From: Shewanella benthica KT99
GTDB taxonomy: Bacteria > Pseudomonadota > Gammaproteobacteria > Enterobacterales > Shewanellaceae
Direction: 5' to 3'
DNA length: 60,625 nucleotides
Assembly (NCBI RefSeq): GCF_000172075.1
Contig: NZ_ABIC01000027.1
Location: 1-60,625 of the forward strand
Below are positions 1 through 9,092 of this stretch, one piece after another. Both the position numbers and the translations under genes were made by a program. The notes below the pieces were generated by a model. It was given only the letters and a program-made list of their open reading frames with translations. It was not told the origin of the DNA and did no database searches. Every line of letters starts with the position of its first letter. The stretch's first letter is position 1.

Positions 1-154
1 CAAGTATTCCGGGAAATCTGATATTATCTGTCTGATTATAGAGTGATATCTATCAGGTTTTACCAAGTAAGCATGACTCAATTACGAGCAGTTCAGACGA
101 ATTAACAAATTTCGTCAAACCAAGTATTAACCATAAAAGGGTGTGTAACAAAGG

Positions 155-793
155 GTGAAATTACTTACGAAACATGAGTGTGCAGATACAAGTGTGACCC
201 TGTGTCGTTCTTGTGATCTGGTGATAAGAAAGCGAGCCTTGCCTTCGTCGGTGCGAGCCTTATGCCCTCGATGTCAGACAGCCATCTATGATACACCTTA
301 TTGTTCCTTAAACGGCATGTTAGCCCTGTGCCTCACCGCGATCATTTTTTTCATCCCGGCAAACTTACTTCCCGTTCTCGAGTTACACTTTCTTGGCAGC
401 ATCAGGACCACAACCATCTTCGAAGGTGCCATGGCTGTGGCGAATCAAGGATATTGGGTCGTCGCCATTGCCGTGCTCACCTCGGCAGTCATCGCACCAG
501 GTTTACTGCTTTTATCTATGCTAGCGCAAATTTTGATCATCAAGTACCAACTGCAGGTGCCTTTTTTTCGGGATATATTGAAGCGCCTGCTTAAATATCA
601 TGGTCTACTGTCACAAGTCTCCATGTTAGAGATTTATATGATCAGTATTTTCGTCTCCGTCTTCCAACTCACGGACTATACCGATATTTATCTGGGAATG
701 GGCACTTTTTGCTTTGCCATGTTATTTCTGGTGACCCTATTTTTACAACGTGAATATCATCTTGAACATATGTGGAGTGTATTAGATGACTAG
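155..793 (+). CDS. PqiA/LetA-like membrane protein, N-terminal half
   Basis: Paraquat-inducible protein A family, 212 aa. The N-terminus carries two CxxC pairs (LCRSC, LCPRC, about residues 17-42) forming a zinc-ribbon, followed by four hydrophobic segments typical of one PqiA domain. In E. coli, PqiA and LetA (YebS) carry two such domains in one ~420-aa chain; here each domain is its own ORF, and this is the first. The start is GTG. The stop overlaps the next gene by 8 bp, so the two halves are probably translated in coupled fashion. With the downstream MCE protein it should form an envelope lipid-transport system; the membrane protein is thought to feed or drain the periplasmic tunnel. Family assignment is firm, exact role is inferred. 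Confidence 0.88.
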   Translation: MKLLTKHECADTSVTLCRSCDLVIRKRALPSSVRALCPRCQTAIYDTPYCSLNGMLALCLTAIIFFIPANLLPVLELHFLGSIRTTTIFEGAMAVANQGYWVVAIAVLTSAVIAPGLLLLSMLAQILIIKYQLQVPFFRDILKRLLKYHGLLSQVSMLEIYMISIFVSVFQLTDYTDIYLGMGTFCFAMLFLVTLFLQREYHLEHMWSVLDD

Positions 794-1445
794 TCCTGCT
801 GAGCCGCCACGGAAAAACCAAGGTAAAGATTTGGGTCTGACACTCTGCCCCTCATGCCAGCAGTTGATGGCCCACAAGAAAACTCATTGTTCTCGGTGTG
901 GCTCAACACTCGCATTTCGTGATTATTCCAGCCTGCAAAAAAGTTGGGCCTTACTGATCACCGCCGCAATTTTATTGATCCCGGCAAATATTTATCCGAT
1001 CACCATCTTTACCAGTCAGGGACAAACACGTCACGATACTATTTTTACTGGTATTACTCATCTTATCGATCTTGATATCCTGCCTATTGCAGTAATATTA
1101 TTTACCGCTAGTATCTTAGTTCCCATTCTAAAAATCGGTGGGCTGACTATTTATCTGTTAGCCATCAGTTTTCGTCTGCCCATCTCCAAGAAGAGCTTGA
1201 TGGTCGGCTTTCATGTTATTGAATGGATAGGCCGATGGTCAATGCTCGACCTGTTTGTCATATCTATTACCGCTGCGGTGGTCAATATGGGTCAGTTGCT
1301 CGATGCAAAGCCCGGACCTGCAGCTACCGCATTTGCTTTAGTGATTTTATTGACTCAGGTCGCCGCTAAAGTACTTGATACTCGTTTACTCTGGGATCGA
1401 TTGGAATCGAAAGATGACACAAATGGAAACACCAAAAGTAGTTAA
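786..1445 (+). CDS. PqiA/LetA-like membrane protein, C-terminal half
   Basis: Second PqiA-domain protein, 219 aa. It again begins with two CxxC pairs (LCPSC and CSRCG, about residues 20-38) and then about four membrane segments. ATG at 786 lies inside the last codons of the preceding gene. The C-terminus overlaps the start of the MCE gene. Together with the previous ORF it equals one E. coli LetA/PqiA chain. Split pqiA genes are, to my knowledge, usual in Shewanella, so this is not evidence of a broken gene; both halves have intact zinc ribbons and clean ends. Confidence 0.88.
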   Translation: MTSPAEPPRKNQGKDLGLTLCPSCQQLMAHKKTHCSRCGSTLAFRDYSSLQKSWALLITAAILLIPANIYPITIFTSQGQTRHDTIFTGITHLIDLDILPIAVILFTASILVPILKIGGLTIYLLAISFRLPISKKSLMVGFHVIEWIGRWSMLDLFVISITAAVVNMGQLLDAKPGPAATAFALVILLTQVAAKVLDTRLLWDRLESKDDTNGNTKSS

Positions 1446-4041
1446 AAAGAAGCTTTTTTCGCCTATCTGGCTTCTCCCTCTCGTGGCTATTATCCTAGGA
1501 TTCTGGTTAGGAATAAAAAGCATAAGAGAAGCCGGTATCGAAGTGCGTATCCACTTCCCCAGCGCGACTGGGATTGATGTCGGTAAGACCTTAGTACGCT
1601 ATCGAGGGCTGACGGTAGGTAAAGTCGTCGATATTGGCATCGATGACGAACTACAAGGCGTTAATGTCGATCTTAAGATGGATTACCGCGCAGATCCTTT
1701 TCTAAATGAGCAAACCAAATTCTGGCTAGTCACACCTAAAGCTTCAATCACAGGTGTAGAAGGGTTAGATGCACTTTTTTCAGGGAACTATATTGCCATT
1801 CAACCCGGGGGCGGTCAGTCTCAATTCTTTTTCGAAGCCGAAACTGATGCCCCGGCCATGCTGCCGGGAAGCGATGGTTTAGTTATTGAATTAACAGCCG
1901 ATACCTTAGGGTCTTTGAATGTCGGTTCACAGATATTCTATCGACAGATCCCCGTCGGAAAAATCATCAGTTATCATCTCGAAGGCTCGAGGCAAATTTT
2001 ACTGAGTGCATTTATCAAGACGCAATACACTCATCTGGTAAAGACGGACTCTCAATTCTGGAACGTATCCGGCCTGCATATCAACGCCTCGCTCTCTGGT
2101 ATAGAGATAAAAGCCGAAAGCCTGTCGTCCATTCTTGCCGGTGGCCTTAGTTTTAGCTCTGCGGATGGCTCTAAAAGAGCCGAAAATGGACACAGTTACC
2201 GTATCTATGACAGTCAAGCATTAGCCCAAGGTGGCATCGAGTTTACTCTGACCGCCACGCAATCTAATGCCGCATCCACCGGCACCGCTATCGTTTTCAG
2301 AGGCATAAATATTGGTCGCATCACAGATACACATCTCACCGATACCGGTGTGGAGTTCACCGCCAAAATTGATAAAGAATATGCCCAATTGCTCTCAAGT
2401 ACGTCTCACTTCTGGCTCGAGGGCGCCGACATATCCTTGTCTGGTATCAAGCATGCGGAGCGGTTGATCACAGGTAGTATCATCAACTTTTCACCAGGAA
2501 GCGGTGAGCCTAAACAGCAATACCCTTTATTGGAGATAGCACCTGATCAAGATGCACAGTCTAAATTACTGTTAAGTTTAACCGCCGAGAATAACCCGGG
2601 AATCGGAATAGGAGCCGAAGTACGTTATAAGCAATTAGCAATAGGTAAGGTCAATTCCGTCCACCTTAATCAGGCATTAACTGGTGTAGAATACCAGATC
2701 GAAATCTGGCCTGAGTTTACTAACTTAGTGAATACCAATAGCTATTTCATCCCCGAATCGGCCCTGTCAATCCAGGTATCCCTCGAGGGTATATCGGTGA
2801 AAACCCGTGATCTATCGACCTTGACTAAAGGCGCTATCAGCCTAATCCAGGGCTCCAGTAGAACCGTGGCAAAAAATCATGCACAACTGGCTTTGTTTCT
2901 CTCGACAGATGCGGCTGATGATTATTTTGACCGGCTCAATCAGTTTACATTATCCTTGATGAGTACCGATGGTGCAGGTCTGTCATCGGGATCGCCTGTC
3001 TACTATCAAAAAATGCAGATAGGCCAGGTCGACAAGGTTAACTGGAACTCGACTAATGAAAACTTCGATATTAACATCAGCATTCGAGACCAATTCAAAC
3101 CCTTAGTCAAAACCAATAGCGTTTTTTGGCGCAACAGTGCCATCACAGTCAATGCCAGTCTCTCAGGCATAGAAATCGATGTTGCTCCTATACAGGGAGC
3201 ATTAAAAGGCAGTATCACACTCGGTTTGCTCGACGATGAGGATATAGGCTCTCAAACTCACTTATATGAATCTAAATCTCTGGCACTGGCTCAGGCAAAA
3301 CCCATCAAACTCACTTTCCCTGCCGATGTCAAATTAGCAGCCAAGGCGCCTATACGTTACTTAGGCCACAAGGTAGGTGCTGTCGAACGTGTCACCTTGA
3401 ATAAAGACCTGATAAGCGTCAGCATCGATGCTTATCTATATGGGAGTTATGCCCAACATTTCACTCAAGAGGACGCCGAGTATTTCCTCGTCGATGCTCA
3501 AATATCCCTCGCGGGTATTCGGGCTCCTGAAACCTTAATAACCGGCCCCTATATCGGCGTCAAACCTGGGGTAAGCACGCAAATGCGTACTCAGTTTATC
3601 GGTAAAGTGACCCCAGTTATCCAGGCAAAAAAAGACTGGTTACAATTCACTCTCGAAGACACTAACTTAGGCTCCATTAAAGTCGGTACCCCGATTGTTT
3701 TTCGAGGCATAATAATTGGTGCTATCGATGCTTATCAGTTAGCCGATACGGGAAATTCGGTACAGATGTTCGCCCATATTAAGGGGGAGTATCGCCATCT
3801 GGTCAACCAAACGAGTCAATTCTGGGATCTTTCCGGTATAAAAATCGATGTCGGCTTCTTTTCAGGGGCTAAGATTGAGACCGGATCATTAGAGTCCATA
3901 CTGGCGGGTGGAGTAGGTGTAGTCACTGAGCGGCAAACCATGACAAGTAACATGCTGACATCAGATGCGAGTTTCACCTTACATAAAAAACTCGAAGCTA
4001 AATGGTTAACATGGGCGCCAGTCCAACTCAGCCAAAAATAA
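1414..4041 (+). CDS. LetB/YebT-like multi-MCE-domain protein
   Basis: Periplasm-spanning MCE (mammalian cell entry) protein anchored in the inner membrane by one N-terminal helix (about residues 12-32). The chain is 875 aa from ATG 1414, close to the 877 aa of E. coli LetB, and shows about seven repeats of the MCE signature (a G-x-x-V-x-Y/F-R/K-G/Q-x-x-x-G-x-V core, for example VRYRGLTVGKV, IVFRGINIGRI, IRYLGHKVGAV). PqiB has only three such domains, so LetB is the better match. Such proteins stack into hexameric rings that form a hydrophobic tunnel for lipids between the membranes. An in-frame ATG at 1375 exists, but it lies deep inside the upstream gene; 1414 or 1423 fits better. Part of a three-gene operon with the PqiA-type genes. 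Confidence 0.88.
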   Translation: MTQMETPKVVKKKLFSPIWLLPLVAIILGFWLGIKSIREAGIEVRIHFPSATGIDVGKTLVRYRGLTVGKVVDIGIDDELQGVNVDLKMDYRADPFLNEQTKFWLVTPKASITGVEGLDALFSGNYIAIQPGGGQSQFFFEAETDAPAMLPGSDGLVIELTADTLGSLNVGSQIFYRQIPVGKIISYHLEGSRQILLSAFIKTQYTHLVKTDSQFWNVSGLHINASLSGIEIKAESLSSILAGGLSFSSADGSKRAENGHSYRIYDSQALAQGGIEFTLTATQSNAASTGTAIVFRGINIGRITDTHLTDTGVEFTAKIDKEYAQLLSSTSHFWLEGADISLSGIKHAERLITGSIINFSPGSGEPKQQYPLLEIAPDQDAQSKLLLSLTAENNPGIGIGAEVRYKQLAIGKVNSVHLNQALTGVEYQIEIWPEFTNLVNTNSYFIPESALSIQVSLEGISVKTRDLSTLTKGAISLIQGSSRTVAKNHAQLALFLSTDAADDYFDRLNQFTLSLMSTDGAGLSSGSPVYYQKMQIGQVDKVNWNSTNENFDINISIRDQFKPLVKTNSVFWRNSAITVNASLSGIEIDVAPIQGALKGSITLGLLDDEDIGSQTHLYESKSLALAQAKPIKLTFPADVKLAAKAPIRYLGHKVGAVERVTLNKDLISVSIDAYLYGSYAQHFTQEDAEYFLVDAQISLAGIRAPETLITGPYIGVKPGVSTQMRTQFIGKVTPVIQAKKDWLQFTLEDTNLGSIKVGTPIVFRGIIIGAIDAYQLADTGNSVQMFAHIKGEYRHLVNQTSQFWDLSGIKIDVGFFSGAKIETGSLESILAGGVGVVTERQTMTSNMLTSDASFTLHKKLEAKWLTWAPVQLSQK

Positions 4042-4071
4042 CGTCACAGATTAAGCATTGCCAGGGGATTT

Positions 4072-5097
4072 ATGTCTAGAGAAATCATAAAAATGGCGGC
4101 CAGAAATTTAAAAAAAGCCGTTCCTTTAATGTTAAAGCACCAAATTCCTACCACGCCAACCAATTACGCGCTCTGGTATACCTATGTCTCAGAGCAAAGC
4201 CCGGAATTAAATAAACGACTCGACACGGTTATTGAGCAGCATCATACCTGCCCGCCCGTGAATGCTGAGATGCTATATCGCGAGTACGTGTCAGATCCCA
4301 TCGAAGTCGATGTCCTCGACATGCGACAAAATCTCGAAGCTATGGTCGCTGAGCTCTCTCATTCTCTCAAGGATACTAACTTAGACGCCACTCAATTTCA
4401 GTGCCGTATCGACAGTAATTTCGACAGGTTAAATCGGATAGAAGAGGAAGGTATCAGCTTAGAGAAGGTACTCGGTATCGTCAGAAGCTTAGTCAAAGAG
4501 TCCGACGATATACGTTCGAGCACACAATATTTCACCGGCCAACTGAATAAAGCCCAACAAGAGATAGATGCATTAAAGCAGCAACTCGTAAAATCTGAAC
4601 AAATCATACTGTACGATGCACTAACGGGTATCTTCAATCGCCGCGCATTCGATAATGATTTAAGAGGCTCCCTGAGTCAATCACCTGACGGCTTATGCCT
4701 CATCCTGGTGGATATTGACCATTTCAAGACATTTAATGACAATTATGGTCATCAATTAGGCGACCAAGTACTTAAAGCCGTCGCTAAGCGGTTGTTGGAA
4801 GCCTGTAGAAATGGCGCGAAAATCTATCGATATGGTGGCGAGGAATTTGCCGTCATCATACCTAAAAGCCAACTTAGCTCCTCTCGTCATCTGGCCGAAT
4901 CCATGCGCCGTGGACTGGAAAAAATCTCCCTGAAGGACAGAAGAAAAAACGTCCGTATCAATAAGATCACCGCATCATTCGGCGTCGCACAATGGCATAA
5001 AAACCTCGAAGGCGCTGAGCTTATAGAGAAAGCAGACAAACTGCTCTATGAGGCCAAACGTCTGGGGCGAAACAGAGTCATGCCCATCCCCAGCTAG
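4072..5097 (+). CDS. GGDEF-domain diguanylate cyclase
   Basis: Makes cyclic di-GMP from two GTP. The protein is 341 aa: an N-terminal ~170-residue helical region with no membrane segment or signal peptide, a coiled coil, and a C-terminal GGDEF domain starting at LYDALTGIFNRRAF (about residue 181). The active-site motif is GGEEF at about 255-259, the active form. The inhibitory I-site (RxxD five residues before GGEEF) is RNGA here, so product inhibition may be lost. It sits 30 bp after the letB-like gene on the same strand and may be co-transcribed, although no functional link is known. The signal sensed by the N-terminal region is unknown. Confidence 0.9.
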   Translation: MSREIIKMAARNLKKAVPLMLKHQIPTTPTNYALWYTYVSEQSPELNKRLDTVIEQHHTCPPVNAEMLYREYVSDPIEVDVLDMRQNLEAMVAELSHSLKDTNLDATQFQCRIDSNFDRLNRIEEEGISLEKVLGIVRSLVKESDDIRSSTQYFTGQLNKAQQEIDALKQQLVKSEQIILYDALTGIFNRRAFDNDLRGSLSQSPDGLCLILVDIDHFKTFNDNYGHQLGDQVLKAVAKRLLEACRNGAKIYRYGGEEFAVIIPKSQLSSSRHLAESMRRGLEKISLKDRRKNVRINKITASFGVAQWHKNLEGAELIEKADKLLYEAKRLGRNRVMPIPS

Positions 5098-5200
5098 AAG
5101 GATAGTCGCTACACAGGCAGCGCCCCCACTATGAGTCGGTACAGACTCATGTGCTTATCTGCATCTTGAAATTTTAGCACTCGCCCTGCTTTAATCCCAT

Positions 5201-5345
5201 TCCGAGTAAGTATCTGATCATTCAGCGGGAGTGCAAAACACTGTAGGCAAGGTCTATATATTACTCCTGCATTATTCTACCTTCACCCGTCCATGGGCTC
5301 GTACCTCCTGCATCTGACCTCCAGGGTCTTAAGCGTTCCATACAA
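5201..5345. repeat. Dispersed intergenic repeat, copy A
   Basis: Shares several blocks in the same order with 34346-34490: CATTCAGCGGGA, CTGTAGGC, TTCACCCGTCCATGGG, CGTACC, CTGCATCTGACCTCCAGGG, then TCTTAA. The two copies differ by point changes and small indels between these blocks. Both lie in intergenic DNA after a gene on the plus strand. No transposase gene is nearby, so a non-autonomous (MITE-like) element or decayed element is the simplest reading. Confidence 0.7.
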
Positions 5346-5588
5346 AATAGACCATGCAGTCGTATATCGAGAACATTCAACCTAGCATAAAGGGCTTTGC
5401 CCATCAGCCGCGCTGCATGAGGCTCTCAGTGTTTCCACTTCGGTGTTACATTGACTTAAAAGGGAATAACCATTTCCTCATCAATGCGCCTTGAATTGAA
5501 AAAACTGAGAGTCTCTGAACTGGCCAGATACTTATATGGAATGGTATTAGCAAGCCCAGAAGAGTAAATGGCACACACGCTTCTCTTT

Positions 5589-5612
5589 AGCCATTTAGAT
5601 GTTAAGATGGCT
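5589..5612. promoter_or_regulatory. Predicted MetJ operator (three met boxes) before metC
   Basis: Three consecutive 8-mers, AGCCATTT, AGATGTTA and AGATGGCT, match the met-box consensus AGACGTCT at 5, 5 and 6 positions. The block is also a dyad: TTTAGCCAT at 5586-5594 is the exact complement of ATGGCTAAA at 5607-5615. It lies 43 bp before the metC start, where MetJ with S-adenosylmethionine would block transcription. The motif is known for MetJ; binding here is inferred. Confidence 0.65.
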
Positions 5613-5654
5613 AAAACAGATTATTTCTTCTACTCGTTTCTGGAAGTATGCCCT

Positions 5655-6833
5655 ATGAAAAAAGAAACCAAGATCATCAGCGTTGGACGTGACAAGAAGT
5701 GGACTAAGGGTGTGATCAATCCGCCTGTATTTAGAGCATCGACCATGATCTTCGACACTATGGAAGAGATGCGTTTTGCCACCAAAAACCGTGCTAACGG
5801 CGAGATGTTTTATGGCAGACGTGGTGGCCCCACCCACTTTGCTTTTCAGGCGGCTATCGCCGAACTGGAAGGCGGCAGCGGCACAGCACTCTACCCATCT
5901 GGCTCTGCGGCCATCAGCGGTGCCCTGTTATCATTTTTAAAAGCCGGCGATCATCTGTTAATGGTCGACAGTGCCTATGAGCCAACCCGAGATCTGTGCA
6001 ACAAGCTGCTCGCAGGTTTTGGCATACAAACCACCTATTATGATCCCATGATAGGTGAGGGCATCGAAAAACTTATCAGGCCTAACACCAAAGTCTTGTT
6101 CCTAGAGTCACCAGGCTCAGTCACCATGGAAATTCAGGATGTACCAACTCTGAGCACAATAGCACATCAACATGGCCTCATTGTCATGCTGGACAACACC
6201 TGGGCCTCACCGATAAATTCGCGCCCTTTCGAGATGGGCGTGGATATATCCATTCAAGCGGCCACTAAATATATTGTGGGCCACTCTGATGTGATGTTAG
6301 GCACGGCAACGTCGAACGACACGCACTGGGAGCAACTGAGAGAGAATAGCTATCTCATGGGGCAGTGCACCTCCCCCGATGATGTCTATCTCGCCAGTCG
6401 AGGGCTGAGAACTCTGGGCGTACGAATGCAACAACATGAAAAGAACGCGTTAAAAGTGGCCAACTGGTTAGCGACTCGCCCGGAAGTGGATCACTTAAGA
6501 CACCCGGCATTCGAGACTTGTCCGGGTCATGAGTTTTTCAAACGAGATTTCAGTGGCTCCAACGGCCTGTTCTCTTTCGTATTAAAACAGGGCGACCTCA
6601 AGTCTATTACCGCCTTGGTGGAAAACATGGAACACTTCAAGATGGGTTTCTCATGGGGTGGGTTCGAGAGCCTGATCTTAGGTGTCTTCGGTATCGACAA
6701 GATCAGAACGGCCACAAGCTGGGATAGCAGTAAGCCTCTTATCCGACTGCACATAGGTCTGGAAAATGCGGATGATTTGATCGCCGATCTAGAAGCGGGT
6801 TTCGAACGGTTCAACGCCGAGCTAAACCGTTAA
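5655..6833 (+). CDS. metC: Cystathionine beta-lyase
   Basis: PLP enzyme that cleaves cystathionine to homocysteine, pyruvate and ammonia in methionine synthesis. The protein is 392 aa from ATG 5655 (MKKETKIIS), the usual length of MetC. The Cys/Met-metabolism fold is clear: YPSGSAAISGAL near the cofactor phosphate, LDNTWASP, and AATKYIVGHSDV with the cofactor lysine at about K205. An upstream in-frame ATG at 5568 would add 29 residues but cross the MetJ-type operator. Monocistronic, ended by the hairpin at 6874-6899. The stop codon is the first unit of a 3x 8-bp TAACCAGC repeat. Cystathionine gamma-lyase is the alternative, but sequence flavour and MetJ site favour MetC. Confidence 0.93.
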   Translation: MKKETKIISVGRDKKWTKGVINPPVFRASTMIFDTMEEMRFATKNRANGEMFYGRRGGPTHFAFQAAIAELEGGSGTALYPSGSAAISGALLSFLKAGDHLLMVDSAYEPTRDLCNKLLAGFGIQTTYYDPMIGEGIEKLIRPNTKVLFLESPGSVTMEIQDVPTLSTIAHQHGLIVMLDNTWASPINSRPFEMGVDISIQAATKYIVGHSDVMLGTATSNDTHWEQLRENSYLMGQCTSPDDVYLASRGLRTLGVRMQQHEKNALKVANWLATRPEVDHLRHPAFETCPGHEFFKRDFSGSNGLFSFVLKQGDLKSITALVENMEHFKMGFSWGGFESLILGVFGIDKIRTATSWDSSKPLIRLHIGLENADDLIADLEAGFERFNAELNR

Positions 6834-6854
6834 CCAGCTAACCAGCTAACCAGC
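6831..6854 (+). repeat. 3x tandem TAACCAGC at the metC stop codon
   Basis: Three perfect copies of an 8-bp unit, the first containing the TAA stop of metC, just before its terminator. The repeat probably arose by replication slippage and does not change the protein. Confidence 0.8.
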
Positions 6855-6873
6855 TAATATATGTTACACACTG

Positions 6874-6899
6874 AAACCGCCATATTGGCGGTTTTTTTA
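6874..6899 (+). terminator. metC terminator
   Basis: Stem AAACCGCC / GGCGGTTT with a 5-nt loop, followed by a run of T. Confidence 0.85.
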
Positions 6900-6983
6900 T
6901 GCCAGCTTGATCTCATTCATTACTAACATGATCGATTATCCTACCTTTTGTTTCTGTAGATTTTATTTTTGGGGTTTTTCGTC

Positions 6984-8162
6984 ATGTCCAACTGGTCTTT
7001 ATCTTTACTCACTCTTCCCCTTGCCAGCTTAATCTTCTCAGCCACCAGTTTCGCTCAATCTGACTATCAGGCTATCGGTGACAGTTTTAAGTCGCAATTT
7101 CATGCTCAATTAAAGAAAAACAAGGTACCTGGTGGCGCCTTCGTTATTGTCGATAATAATAAAGTTATCAAGATGAGCGCCTATGGCAAGCGCCAACAAG
7201 GCGCGAGTCTCAATATCAACACAGACACAGTTTTCAGACTCGCCTCGGTATCAAAAACCTTCGCGGGCACCTTAGCGACCATGCTGGTTCATGAACATAA
7301 ATTTGAGTGGAATGAGCCACTACGCAAATATATGCCCGAGTTTCACCTCGCCGATGCTAAAATGAGCGAGCAAGTTAAACTTGGCCATCTCATAGGACAA
7401 AGCACAGGCCTGATGCCCAACAGTTATGACAATATTCTCAATGCCAACGGTAAACTTGAGAAGATCATTCCTCAGTTTAAAAAATTAACCCCTATGTGTG
7501 TACCGGGTACGTGTTACAGCTACCAAAATATCGCATTTTCTTTTATCCAACCCGTGATCGAACAACAAACTGGCGACAGCTACGCTAATTTAGTGGAGAA
7601 GCGCATCTTTGAGCCCCTACATATGGATACCGCCTCGATAGGTATGAATAGCTTTATGGCAACAGCTAATAGAGCCAGTCCGCACATCAAGACACGTTCG
7701 GGTTTTAAAAGGGTCAAGGTAAAGCCTAACTACTATCAAGTCGAGCCCGCCGCTGGGGTTAATGCCAGTATTACCGATCTCTCTAAATGGTTAATGGCTA
7801 ACCTAGGAAATAACCCGGAGGTATTATCCCCAAGTTTATTAGCGGATATTCAAACCCCGGGAGTGCGCACCAGTAAAGAGTTACGTCGCCGGGAATGGAA
7901 AGCTTACCTGAATGATGCTCATTACGGAAAAGGATGGCGAGTGTATGATTTTGAAGGGGAAAAACTAATCTATCATGCGGGTTGGGTTGCAGGTTATGTC
8001 GCCGAAGTCGCCTATTCTCCTCGGCTTAAAGTCGGCATGGCCATGTTACTCAATGGCGAGTCGAGAGTGATGGCTAAGTTAGGCGCAAGTTTTTGGCACA
8101 GCGTCATTCAACAGCAGGCTCAAATCGCCATGAAGAAAAAAACCAGTATTCACGCCGATTAG
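6984..8162 (+). CDS. Beta-lactamase-family serine hydrolase (exported)
   Basis: Class C beta-lactamase/esterase fold, 392 aa from ATG 6984. The first ~24 residues are a signal peptide ending near SFAQ, so it acts in the periplasm or outside. The catalytic SxxK is SVSK (in RLASVSKTFAG, about residue 88) and the second-motif tyrosine is in CYSYQN. A third-motif HAG-type triad (YHAGWVAGY) lies near the C-terminus. The real function may be beta-lactam hydrolysis, a D-amino peptidase or an esterase; sequence alone does not decide. A TTG at 6969 is also in frame but would put extra residues before the signal peptide. It shares a bidirectional terminator with the Nif3-family gene. Confidence 0.85.
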   Translation: MSNWSLSLLTLPLASLIFSATSFAQSDYQAIGDSFKSQFHAQLKKNKVPGGAFVIVDNNKVIKMSAYGKRQQGASLNINTDTVFRLASVSKTFAGTLATMLVHEHKFEWNEPLRKYMPEFHLADAKMSEQVKLGHLIGQSTGLMPNSYDNILNANGKLEKIIPQFKKLTPMCVPGTCYSYQNIAFSFIQPVIEQQTGDSYANLVEKRIFEPLHMDTASIGMNSFMATANRASPHIKTRSGFKRVKVKPNYYQVEPAAGVNASITDLSKWLMANLGNNPEVLSPSLLADIQTPGVRTSKELRRREWKAYLNDAHYGKGWRVYDFEGEKLIYHAGWVAGYVAEVAYSPRLKVGMAMLLNGESRVMAKLGASFWHSVIQQQAQIAMKKKTSIHAD

Positions 8163-8170
8163 TACTCAGT

Positions 8171-8207
8171 ATAAACTAAGCGGTCTACTTGCGACGGCTT
8201 AGTTTAT
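8171..8207. terminator. Bidirectional terminator between convergent genes
   Basis: Perfect 11-bp arms ATAAACTAAGC (8171-8181) and GCTTAGTTTAT (8197-8207) between the converging hydrolase and Nif3-family genes. The T-tract is weak on either side. Confidence 0.6.
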
Positions 8208-8248
8208 GGAGTCCGAGATGAATTAGCCTTAAGCCACTAGCCCCAAAC

Positions 8249-9001
8249 CTAAACAGGATTGTCGATGTCGACATACTCATGTTCGATATCAAACTCACGC
8301 GCAAGGTGCTCACCAAGGGCCTGGATGCCATACCTTTCTGTCGCATGATGACCCGCCGCAAAGTAATGTATACCCAGCTCAAGGGCACTGTGATAAGTAC
8401 GCTCCGACACTTCCCCACTGATAAACGCATCGACACCTAAGCTCGCCGCATCATCGATATAATCCTGAGCCCCACCGGTACACCAGGCAATATTCTGTAT
8501 TTCGGCAGCGGGATCGCCAATATGCAGAGCCTCTCGGTTAAGTATTTCACTGATATGTTTACTAAAAACGCCGGCAGAGACAGGCGTATCTAAACGTCCT
8601 TGCCAAATGAGTCCCTGAGCAAGCCCTGCGACTGGCTCGGCGTCCGCAATATCTAACTTTCGACCCAGCTCGGCATTGTTGCCCAGCATGGGGTGTGCAT
8701 CCAAGGGAAGATGGTAGCCAAAAAGATTAATATCATGGGTCAGTAATGCCTTGATCCGCCTCTGCTTCATGCCTGTTATCACCTCTCTCTCCCCTTTCCA
8801 GAAGAATCCGTGGTGCACCAACAGCGCATCGGCATCGAGTGCGATGGCTTTATCAATCAGCGCCTGGCAGGCGGTGACCCCGGTAACGATTTTTTTTATC
8901 TCTGCTCGTCCCTCAACTTGCAGACCATTAGGCGCATAATCTTTAAATTTACTCGCTTGTAAAAACTCTGCAAGATATTCTGCTAACTCGTTACGTGTCA
9001 T
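8249..9001 (-). CDS. Nif3-like dinuclear metal-centre protein (YbgI family)
   Basis: 250-aa member of the NIF3/YbgI/DUF34 family. Visible are the family's N-terminal YAPNGLQVEGR, the metal-binding LLVHHGFFW (two His), YHLPLDAHP, and the C-terminal pair GHHATERYG with E, all conserved metal ligands. The proteins form hexameric toroids with two metal ions per subunit. The biochemical role is debated: metal insertion and GTP cyclohydrolase I type 2 activity have both been suggested, so no function is asserted. ATG at 9001 gives the normal family length. Single gene, converging on the beta-lactamase-like gene. Confidence 0.92.
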   Translation of the reverse strand: MTRNELAEYLAEFLQASKFKDYAPNGLQVEGRAEIKKIVTGVTACQALIDKAIALDADALLVHHGFFWKGEREVITGMKQRRIKALLTHDINLFGYHLPLDAHPMLGNNAELGRKLDIADAEPVAGLAQGLIWQGRLDTPVSAGVFSKHISEILNREALHIGDPAAEIQNIAWCTGGAQDYIDDAASLGVDAFISGEVSERTYHSALELGIHYFAAGHHATERYGIQALGEHLAREFDIEHEYVDIDNPV

Positions 9002-9092
9002 TGAACCGCCCTTATAAAAATTCAGTTTAAGTGTAACCCATGTACCGATCCCGGCACAGATTTAACCCGCTCACACTTCAAAAAACAGCCAG

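Larger units (their letters stand above)
5098..5654. other. 557-bp non-coding region with dispersed repeat
   Basis: No credible gene here. It contains copy A of a dispersed repeat (about 5201-5345), possibly further repeat-like sequence up to about 5500, and a MetJ-type operator just before metC (5589-5612). An ATG at 5568 in frame with metC would extend that gene through the operator, which makes it unlikely as the start. Confidence 0.6.
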
